Assembly: GCA_029851415.1 (NCBI GenBank)
Contig: CM056741.1
Location: 176,435,021-176,499,020, forward strand
Length of the DNA: 64,000 nucleotides
DNA from: Eretmocerus hayati
Lineage: Eukaryota > Arthropoda > Insecta > Hymenoptera > Aphelinidae
Reading direction: 5' to 3'
Shown here one piece after another: positions 36,601 to 48,600 of the stretch (position 1 is the stretch's first letter; every line of letters begins with the position of its first letter). The translations under genes and the position numbers were made by a program. Under the pieces are notes generated by a model that ran no database searches, was not told the origin of the DNA, and saw only the letters and a list, made by a program, of their open reading frames with translations.

Positions 36601-39600
36601 GACTGAGGACAAATACACTCGTGGCAGCGTGTAATACCGCTTCCTCTTCTTTCGGTGTCTGACCCTTAATCGCTAAATTTCCAGTTTTTATACTCAAAGC
36701 CTTATCTTCATCGTCACATATTGGTTCACCACAGCTCTCTGTTAGGAACAAAAAAAAACAAAATTAGAATAAGTATTCATAAGGGAGTTTCCGCACACGC
36801 TATAATCTCAAGCTTTAAAATGTGAAAAATTATTTTTCCAGATTATCATAAGATGTCATTATTATTGATATATACCTTTGCAAAGTACAATTTCACACTG
36901 GAGATGAAGTTGCTTATGATCTTTCGAAAATCGAAAAGCTGATAGAGTCGATTCGGCTGTTCCTGCATTTCTGTCGTATGTGAATTTGGAAATGAAGCCG
37001 GAATTTTCGGGGCACCTGAAAATTAACGATAAATTTTATAAAGAGATTAAATTGAGAATCAATCTTATTTTACGATATTATGAATTGGTGGTAAAGCTTA
37101 CCCTCTGCTATCAATGATGGTGACATTGTGATTTTCGGTATCAAATGCGAGGCAAGATCTGACTTTGAATCCATAAGTATCTGAAATTGTACAAAAATTA
37201 TTAGTAAGAATGTTCAAATTTTTGGATTAGAGAGCGAATAAATTATCAATTTTTTACATAGTTCTCCGTACTACAATGCAACAGGAGGACTTGGAAATAA
37301 TGGAAGAGCGATTCATATCGATCGATCGACAAGTATTGTAAGATCAAGAGACTCCAGCATAATAAAATTGTGCAGTACAATTTTCAGTGATGAAAATCAC
37401 TCGTATAATATAAGTTTGCTCAAAACTCCAAAAATGACTACGGCGTTATGGAAAACGTCCATCACGCGTTTTCGATGAGATCGTGAGTGGATCCGAATGA
37501 CTGGTTTTTCTGAATATAGAAATGATCGCGATTCTAATATCGCACGAGAGAGTTGGGTCATCGTGGCACCATATTGGACCGATCGTCGTAATGAATGAAA
37601 CATCACAACTTCCATATTAGATTATTGGGACATACAAGTTTGAACCCACGCGCAGAGCGTTTAATAGAAAGAATAAGCTTTCAAAATTTAGCTACTTTTT
37701 CCTTTGGATTCTTTCCATCTTCATTTTATTCAAAATCTATCTACGATAGAGCAATCTGGTGATAAAAATGAATTTTGGTATATTTTTACATTTATGATTA
37801 GAAATTATGCAATGGAACCCTAAATTCTTTCGAAAGTTAATCTGCTTATTTGCGAGCTTGTTCGACAATAGTTCGCTAAGATTTCCAGAATTTTTTATCA
37901 AAATTGGTTTCATAATCGCGGTGAATGTGTCAAGTTTTGCTCATTTCCACGTGACATCGCGTTCAAACTACGAGACCTACGAAAAAAATTGTCGATTGAA
38001 AAGATTTTTTGCATTGAAATGTCGCAGTTTCAATACAAAAAATTCACTTTACGTCATTCCGAAATACGTATCGATACAAGGGCGGTAAATATATTTTACT
38101 ACCGTGTGTATCAGAGCATAACACAGTCCGACGTCAAAATGTGACTTGACTCCTATAAACGGTTCCTAGTAGTGTTTGAGCCGCCTAGCCCAAATTCGTT
38201 CTCAAAATTGCTCTATCGCGTCACGTTCCTCTTCTGTGAGGTCTAGTCGGTTATCAAAGGGAAGATCTTCAAAATGAGCCAAAATCGATTGAGTGGTTTT
38301 CGAGATACACCATCGAAAGAAAACCAAAAAATAAGGGCCCGAGAGTGGCCCTATACGCTATGTTTTAGCATAGTGCATTCCTCCCCTCTCGCTCTCTACT
38401 GTCCTATGCTTATACATTTTGTGAGCGGGACTTGGTTTGGGCCCTTTTTTGGTTTTTTTTGGTGGTGTATCTCGAAAACCACTCAATCTATTTTAATCTA
38501 TGTGGGCTCGTTTTGAAGATTTTTCCTTCGATAATCGACTAGATCGCACAGAAGTTCGATAACTATATACCGATAACAGAGATAAGAGCTCTCACAAACA
38601 GCCAAATTGGCATTTTTTACAATTTTGACATCAATTTACTCAAAAACGTGACGCGATAGAGCAATTCTGGAAACGGATTTGGATATAATGGCTCGAATTC
38701 AACTAGAAACCGTTTTCAAAAGCTAATTCACACAAAATGAGTCCAAATACGTCGGACTGTGTAATTTTTGATAGATAGTGGATAAAAATCGAAAAACTGC
38801 GCGCTAAGCACACTTTTATGCACAGTGTATGAAAAAATGAGCTCTGTAGATATACAAACAGGTTTCAAAAATCAAGCCATGTTCAAGTGTCTCAAAAAAT
38901 ATTTTTAATTTATCGTCTGTTCTAGTCTGTACGTTGAAGAATCGACCAAATTCACCACTTTGCGAAAGAATTTCAAAAAATGTTTTTCTCGTGTCAGAGA
39001 GTAAAGAAATTAAATGGAGAGAAGGTAAAGAAAAAGAGTGGGGAGATACACAGGTGTTACTCACTATCCACAGGTGAGATTTCGGTTCGCAGAGTGTAGT
39101 TGTGCCCGTAAATGGCCTCGTGCACTCGTCGTCCAGAGCTGTCCAGCAGCCTCAGAGATACCAAGGACGTCTCGTTCCTGTCATGAGCGACAAACGAATC
39201 GTTTACAATTTCAGTATTTCATATACTACACATAATATTTCCCATAAATTCAACACAAAATTAAATTTCTACCCATATCCCAATAAATTTCCAAACGCCC
39301 AGAATCATCTCGCGTCAAACTATCCACGTAGATATTCATTTTATAATTTTGTCTCTCGCGTCAATAATGCAGTTCAGCTCCGAAACTGACTCTTTCACAA
39401 TATTCTCTCCAACCAATGTATCCTCAAAATTATCTCAATTTTCTCCTTTTTTCAATTTTTATATAGCATATCTCGCGATTTTTTGTTCGATCCATGCATG
39501 CTTGACGAGTTTTTATTCAACTTTACATTTTTTTTTTAATGAATCCCAAATATCATCTTTCTAAAATTTTTTTGCACCAAAAAAGGCTTGCTGAGCCACT

Positions 39601-42600
39601 ATCAAGGTTTGTATATAAAATAATAATGATATAATACAGGATGAAGGATGTTATGCTAATCAAGTGCATGAGTTCTTCGCGAGTTCGGTATTTCAAAATC
39701 ACACAACGCCCGCGAGTAGAGTGATTTATGCATTTACATAATGCTTATTTCAATTCTAAATCTGATATACCAGAATCAGCTGCAACAACTCGTAGTGCTT
39801 TATAATATCCCTGTTCACCCGATCCGCGCGATCCCGATCTAATCAAATCTCAATATTTATTGGCTCGAGAACAAATTTTATATTCTCGACTATCCTATTA
39901 TATCCCTTCTTGGAATATCTTCGATGCTGAATTCCATTTACACCCTGATACTGGCACAGATCGAAATACCTTAGTAAAAAAAAAGTATCTGGTCTTGTCG
40001 CGGACATTTTATTTAGAACCACGCTGGAAGACTTTGATTTTTTTGGTTACGATATAGAATTTGTAAATTGCGTGTCTGTACGTTAGGAATCAAAAATGTA
40101 GAGAATATAATTGACAGTTTGATGCTCGCGTGAAGCGAGAAAACGAGATGTGCGTGTGAAAGTATGTACAAACAATGTGATTGTACAATTTTAGAGAGGA
40201 ATACCTATGTTATACGAGACGAGAATTGAATTGTGCGTTTGTATATATATGGTATACGTACCTGGCATTTCTGTATTTTGTATTGCCGCAAGTTATTACG
40301 TAAAACTTGTCGTCAGCAAGCTCGAGAGTTTTGTGTATCCTCACTGCTATTGACAGAGATCGTTCGTCCGTGTTCTGTAAAAGAAGAACAAAACAAAAAA
40401 AAATAGAATGGACAACTGAGTATCTTCTGTACTTCGACAGTTCATCAATCTGTGGATGGATCGATTATTATCTATGCCGTGTATAAATGCGTACGTGTGT
40501 GAATTTGTGTCGGAGATTTAAAAGGTAGATCAATTATAGTGCAATTAGTGAGACATGCATAGTTACCGACAAGCGATAATTTTACGCTACGGGAGAGAGA
40601 TTCTCGACGAGATGATGGATACCTGTCTACAAGAGCATAGTAGTTGTAAGAATATGCATTCAATACCCAGAGGTAATATATTTAGTTGAGAGCTTTTGAA
40701 ATGAAAGTACTTTGGACAATTGTTTAGGGGTGAGAAGATGAGAGTTTAGGAATTGACATTTTCATTATTGGTGTATGAATCCGCTTGAAAGTAGATTTGT
40801 AAGTAATGCCGTTCCAAAAACTTAAGTCTGCCGTGAAACTTTGCTACTTTTAATAAGATGTCACGATTGTCATCGAAGAATACAAAATTTTTCGTTTAAG
40901 CCCAAGATACATGTGATCAACTGATTCTTGTATTACAAATGCTTTTAATACGTTGACCGCAATAGAGGGGTCACTTAGACCCCACACCATTTCAACATTC
41001 AAAATTGCCACCCAGGAGTTTGAAATCATGCTTGTGCTCGCCATCAGCCATCAATCCAGGTATGCTCTTATAATCCATTCGTTAAAAAATGAGTGACAAT
41101 ATTTGCATATGGTCTAACTGACCCAATGTGTGATTAACTTTATGTTTTGAACGTGTAAGGTCAACGGGCTAACACAATCCAAATAAGTATAAGCTTATTC
41201 GAGATCTCATTGAGAGCAAGAATTCTATTTCAATTTTCACCGATGGCAGCAAAATTAAAGAAGCTATATCTGTGGGAACTGCCGGCATATCAACTCAACT
41301 CGATTTCTCATTTGCAAGAGGTATAAGTACACGAATTTTTATCCAGTTGAGGTTATAGCTCTGAATGATTCACTAGATCTAGCACTGAGAAGAATCGACA
41401 TAACAGTGATTGTTTCCGTTGATCCCTTGAGTGTGCTTCAAAAGTTGAAATCGACCAACGCTGATATCAAAACTATTGATCAGATTCATCATCAGATTTA
41501 CCAAATTAAAAAGAAGATAGTTAAATTTTGCAAATTGGACAATGATATATAGAATTGTATTGGAAACCTTCACACACTCGTTCACACATCAAAGGAATCA
41601 GCGGCAACGAAACCGCAGACTCTGTTGCAAAAGGTGCCCACTAATCAACAAAATGATTATCAAATGCTCCTCCCATTTACTGATTATCGGCTCCAATTCA
41701 AGACATTACCAAATAATCAAACAACGGAATTCTCTAAAGAAATAGGTTTGGTGAAGGAGGTTTTCTGAATTATATTATAATAAAAAATCCAAACCATGGT
41801 TTTCATACCAGCAATTGGACAGAGAAACAATAGAAACTTTCAACAGATGTCGAGCCAATCACTACCATTCAGCTGCATCCCTGGCCAGAAAAAAACTTTA
41901 TCAATGATCTCATATGCATCTGCGGATATGATTTTTCAAGATATCGACCATATTATGAGGCGATACCCACTTTACGACTTGCAGAGAACCCACTTGATCC
42001 GAGGTTTACCCGATCGGAAAATTAGTCAAGCCCCTCGAATCAAACATCAAGCTTTGATCAACTAACTGCTTTGAGCGGTCATTGATCAAGATTAATATTG
42101 TGATAGCGCCTTGATCAAACGTAGATCAAGCCTTGATCAAGATCGTGAATTTATAGTATATAGTATATAGTATAGATAGTGAATTTATAGGTTAGCTTAT
42201 CAAAACTTTTGTCTTTGACCAAGCGACGAAACACACACATCGAGGTCCTCGACCAATTTGACCATATACCGTGATCTTGATCAAGGCTTGATCCACGCTT
42301 GATCAAGGCTTGATCCACGCTTGATCAAGGCGCCATCACAAATCTTGATCCAAGGGATCAAGTCCGTTGATCAAGGCTGAGTTGCAGCTTGAATAACTTT
42401 TCTGATCGGGTAGCTAGATTCAAGATGTACTCTATTCAGTGTTTGATTAAAACCCAACTGCCAAAGTATGTAACATGATGATGAAATTTTTGAGAGAATG
42501 CGAACTCAAGATATAGTGTTCAATACAATTATCATACTTGTGCATACAATGTGACCACGAGTATTTCTGACAAAACATACATGCACAAGCAGTACAAGCA

Positions 42601-45600
42601 CAGAACATTGGGAATAACCTCCAAATTTTGCGAGAAATATATCGTGGTCACGTGGTATACCATTTATTGTCAAGCTGTATGGTCCTGAGAAATGGCTGAT
42701 GAAGCTCTAATTGAATAAAGAGCAAAAAAATGATGAAGAATTGCAGAATTGGGGATCTTGAAAAAAAACTTGGTTCTTCATTTTTCGCTTCCTCGTGATT
42801 TTCTATCAGACCTTCGAGGGTGTCCCACCCTGTTTCTAAAGATAGACGAGATTTTTCTTCGAATTTTTCTTTGAATTTTTCCATGCGTTCCTAGACAATA
42901 ATCACAAACTATTGAAAACCAGTTGTCTTCTGGAGGGTACAAAATTAGTATACAGGTTAAATTAAAGATACGCGACTCGATAAACTGAGTTTGTCTTCAA
43001 AGTTTGAAGCAGAGTGACTGACAATGACCAATAGATATGATGGGTATGATGAATTCATCTATTTAAATTGAATCATTAATCAATAATAGTGCAGAATTTG
43101 AAAAAATTGAAGAGGCAGCATTGATTAACATGAAAATCCACCATAGTTACAAAAAAATTGATAATAATAATAACAATATCAATCATATAATGATGATAGC
43201 ATTACGAATACTGTCATTTATAGAAATAAGATTTGATCAGAGTTTTAACACGTTTGTTGCGAGGCAGGTTTTTTCAATTTTATCTCAGGCATGAACTGGG
43301 CCTCCGTATTTTGGTAAATATGTCTAAATCTATAGGAGCAAGCTTCTTTTTGAGTCATTGTTTATGCTCTCAGTTGACTAAATCACTACGGGGGATTCCT
43401 TCAGGGAATGTTTTTCGAACCATTTTGAGTCGATTAAAATTGAGTAATGTAAAATCACGGGACGTACCGGTGAGTCCCGTCGCAGTCAACGTAATAATTT
43501 CCCAAATAAGATTGGGAAAAGTCAAGGTGCACCAACTCATGTCATACTCTCGATTGAATTGTAGCACAATATAAACACGATAATAAATTGGGTGAGATTT
43601 GTAGTAAGTATCTGAAGTTTCGAAAGTGTGGAAAAGTGAGATTCGTTTGTTATTGAGATTTTTGTATTGTAACACGAAGAAATCGGTTAGATGCACGTAT
43701 GAATCTCACGTATGAATGAATATCTTATAATGAGAACTAATTAAGCGAGGAATTTATAACGCAATGAAAAAGTTCAGTAGGACGTGGAAATAATTTTGTC
43801 TCGTAGAGCTTGTATCGCATCAATCGCGGGTAATTATCTTGGCGTTTATATCTGTAACGGGATATACCGCGAGAAGTAATTAATTTTCTCATTCATCTGC
43901 ATAAAAAAAGATTACTTTCTCGAGTGGTAATTTGCTCGATCGAGATTATTTATAGAGAAAAGAATATCAAAACCTACCACACGAGAGGTTCAAAACTATA
44001 CGCATAGAGATGAGAAAAATTCATGTTGTTTTTGTATAATCAGCATAGATATGCATTGCACGGTTCACACATCTGATGATGATCTATGACAACCCATCCC
44101 TTTGATGGATTTATGAGTCAGAAAACTCCTATTTCAGCTTATTTCAAAGTTTATAATTGATCTAAATGGGTGAGTTTCAGTCGTGGACGATTTTTTTCAT
44201 CAATGAATATTGATCCACGAAACGTGATCGGAATGAAAATCGGTTCTTGTTTCAGAGCCCGCAGAATTCATAATTCATCGCTTACAGTGGAATTCATACT
44301 TGGAGATAGGTATCTATGAATATAGAAACCAAAACCAGAAATAATCGTTCCAATGGGGATTTTTGTGGCGTATGAGGACCAAACCATTTAGGTATATTAG
44401 GTTATCTATTACATCAGAAAATGTCCGTGCAAGGATTTTTCAGTTAATAGATATTTACGATACAAGGGGGAAAAGTGCCACTTTTTGGCACGGCGTGAAG
44501 TTAGCGCCCGAGCGCTTGCGCGAGGGCGCTAAACGCCGTGCCGATGAGTGGCACTTTTGCCCCGTGTATCGTACTCTATTTTTTAGCACGTGTGCCCCTA
44601 TATCCTAAACCAGTTCTCATCATTGTAATGTCCGGATAAATATAGAATTTGTTCTTCTCGAAGCAGAGCTTCATGTTTATGAATCGATATCCAAGGAGCC
44701 CAACTCTTCGTTTCGTTTGTTTGAGCTGTCGTGTGTTGCGTTGTCCCGTATCGCAAAAGCTAACCTACAAGATTTCATCGCTTCCGAATTTTTCAATTTT
44801 TTATTTCGGGCTCCGGACAATCTGCTGTGAGATTGACGATGGAGTAATAATTTGAGCTACGTGATACGAAGATGGTGGATTCCGACGACAGCTCGTGTGA
44901 CTCTGTGGAAGAGGAGCTTAATGAGTATGTTCCTCAAGAAATAAGAGACAAGGCAAGACAAGTGACCTTGAATCTTTTACCTCAGAAATCAAAGCAGCTC
45001 TACACTGCTCAGTATAATGCATTCAAAAAGTGGCGTAAAGAGCACAAGTCTCCATCTTTTTGTCAAGACAATTTAATAGCTTATTTCATAGATTTATCTG
45101 AAAAGTATGCACCATCAACTTTGTGGTCGTACTATTCCATGTTGAGATTGACCATAAGTGCGTATGATCAGGTTGATATCTCCAGATATAAGCGACTGAA
45201 AGATTACTTGAAGAAGCTATATCAAGACCATAAACCCAAGAAATCACCCACTCTCACTCAAGAACAAGTTTCCAGATTCCTCAATGTAGCACCCGATGAC
45301 ATTTATCTTGTATTTAAGGTTATATGCCTTTCAAGCAACCTTACTCAGTAATTATCAATACCCTCCATTCTTGAGCTAATTTCAAAATTCATCAATTCCA
45401 GGTTATACTGATCTTTGGATTTCTTGGTGCCATGAGGCGTGGAGAGATTTCTAAGTTAAAGCGCAATGATGTAACTGATGGTGTTGACTCAAATGGAAAT
45501 CATTACCTTCTGGTTCAAGTCAACAATACAAAGACAAAAGTTGATAGACGTTTTGCTATATGTGACCAAGACCTGTATTTGATTTGCAAAAAGTACATGG

Positions 45601-48600
45601 GCATAAGAGAAAAAATCCTTGAATCTGACAGATTCTTCTTGCGGTATGCTAATGGAAAGTGTATAAACCAAGCAATTGGAATCAATACCTGTGGAGGTAT
45701 ACCAAGAAGAATAGCTGAATACTTAAAATTGCCAGATGCCTCAAAATATACTGGTCACTGTCTAAGGAGAACTTCCGCTACTTTCCTGATTGATGCAGGA
45801 GGAGATATCACAGCACTAAAACGACATGGAGGCTGGAAATCTAATTCAACTGCTGAAGGCTATCTTGGTGAATCAGTCAGTAATAAGAAAGAAACTTGCT
45901 TGAAGATTTGTGATAAAGTCGTTGTGAATAGAAGGATTTCATCAGAAAAAGTTCCTACAGCAAAAAAGAAGAGATTGTCAGTTACTGATGGCCCTGCTTC
46001 TTCAAATCAAGTTGGCCAAAGTTCTGTTGTCAACGACTCTTCTCTCAATACCTCAAACTTTAACTCAAATCCACAGACAGTTCAAGATGTTTCTGCATCT
46101 GTGGATCAGTTTGAGTCTATAGACTATGATATAGTTTGTGCGGATGATTTTACCCTCCAAGTTAGTATACGCCTTCATAACACTCATAATTATGAATGAT
46201 TATAATCTTTATCATATCCTGAATCAACACCACTAATTCATGTTTACAGGATACCACATCCATGAATGGACGAGTTTTATTGATTAAAAACTATCAAGCA
46301 CTTCCCTCTCCTGCTACTGAGCCTTCTGGAATGGAAAACCAGAGGACAATGGTCGACGAGTTAAATGTTCCTTCTGTGAAAAAGGTGTGTTGTTGTTGTT
46401 CTTGAAACCGATACTTAGATAATTGAGATTGTTGTTCTAAGCAGCACTTCTGTTCTAGGTGTCTCTTGTCAATTCAGGACAAATCTCTAAAAATTCTGAC
46501 ATGAGTCTATCTCGTAACCATCAGCCCAATCATCTACCTGCACATTGTGGAAAGCCACACACTTCTAATGATATACCTCAATTAATTGAACCTGGAGATC
46601 AACATCCACAGCATCATCAACAGAATGTACCATCGATTCCTGTACCAGCAAGTACAAAAGATTGTAAAGCGTCGGGCAACACTATTTCAAAATTTCAGAG
46701 TGGTATCACACGCACAAGTGAGTCTGTTCAAATGATTCCATCTGCAAAATCTCAATTGAGTTGTACTAAGAAGTTTGGTGATGATGCCGAAAATGTTGAT
46801 CCCAAGGTGCAACACAACAAAGTACCTCAAAAACAATGTCAACACACTTCTCGTGGCTCTGATTCATGTCCTGCAGGAGTGAATTATTGTTCGGGACAAA
46901 ACATCTTAATAGCCCAGAATGCTCTGGTTGAAACAAACAATTTGAGTCTCAACCAGAAGTTACTTCTTTGTGAGCCCAAGTTTCCTGTTGAATATCATCC
47001 AGATTTTGGTTTGTATATAAATGACGAAGGACACAATAGCAACAATATTGTTTTTAACAATTGTAATGTGACTATTGATGGATCTCAAAGCTCCTACACT
47101 TTTAATAGTTGTAATATTGTAGATCTCTGTCAAACAGATAATTGAGTTGATACTTATGTTACAACAGTTATTGTAGTAATTTATGTATATCTTGTTGAAT
47201 TCTATATCAAACAAATAAACTGTTTTTTCACACAAATATTCAATCAGGACTAGCATCATATGAAGTTTGCTTGGTATCCTACACCTGCCTACACCTCAAG
47301 GCACCTCAAGGTGAGAATAGTATATAAAGCAGCTGAGCGAAGTCACGAGTGGCGAAGGGGAGAAGGCAAGCGGGGGCTCAAGCAGGCTCAAGAAGAAACT
47401 GATTCATATATATTAGTGCTTCAAAATTCGAGTGTGATCGTCGCCGTCGCTCTATATATGCATCTCTTTCCTCGCTTTCCTCTGCGCGAAGGCATATAGT
47501 ATATATATTGTGCGGTTGCAGAGCAGAAGACGCATCAAAGAGTCATTGATGCGTCTTCTGCTATGTGAATTATGAGAATGTGAGATGCCCGGGCGCACGA
47601 AACGTGCAGCCAACTTCATGCCGTGCATTGGTTGCACGGCTGATGCTATCCAGAAGTTTACTCTTTTTTCTTTTTTCTCGTCGATTTGTAAGCAGCTGTG
47701 AAGCGTCCCATAAGTAATTATATTCTTTCGAAATTCATCTTTTGTGACTGTGATTTTGGCGTGTAAAATCTGCCAGTGAGGCATCTCGGGTGTAGTCAAT
47801 TCTACGGCCACGGCGGCCATCGACCGTGCCGTAAAGTGCCACTTTTGCCTCACGCTAAGCGTGCGTAAAGATAGGCTAAAGGGCACACAGTGCTAAAAAA
47901 AACTTTTTACTATTATTCAATTTGAATACAACTCAGGAAATGACAGCATGATGCTTCAATGAAACTCAAGAAAAAAATATTGATTGCGTGAATATTTTGC
48001 ACCAAAAAATATCAACTTTTGAGTGACGCGTGTAATTAATCTGTCCATATTCTCGTGACAGCTATTTCCAGAATCGTCTCCATATCGTCAATTGGGTTTT
48101 ACTGCAGAATAACTAAAAACATATCAGAATTTTGCATAAAAAATCGAATCATTCAATTGTTTGATTGAACCATGGCACTCACGTGAACGAAACATTCTGC
48201 TAAAAAAAAAAAGTAAATAAATAGATAAATAAATAAAGATAACAGAAAAAGACACTGATGTGGCATGACAAGGGAATTCAAATTTAAAATTCAACAGATT
48301 GATGCAGAATCAGGCAATATAGGCTAAAAAACACCGAACATGGATATTTTGCCTCGAGCACAACTATGCAAGTATCTATCTCTCATTCCACATTTTATAA
48401 GTTGCAACATTGAGAGAGTACATAAGAGCAAACACGTTTCACTTTTTTCACAGAGTTCGCAGAGGTAAGTATACTATATAAAGAAAAATAGTGCACCGAT
48501 ATCTGAAACGAGTTTCCGACAGACAACTCTTTTGTTACAAACCTTTACGAGCGACATGGCATGTCCGTTGTGTGATATATGCTATTCACTCCCGATCGAA

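Noticed and set aside
42009..42410. TTGATCAAG repeats as a CRISPR-like array
   Set aside because: Units are irregularly spaced, palindromic and enclosed in a TA-flanked inverted repeat, with no unique spacers of constant length.
47318..47350. TATATAAAG box after the recombinase as a promoter for another gene
   Set aside because: The only frame downstream (47260-47499) has no family resemblance and there is no downstream exon; AT-rich chance is more likely.
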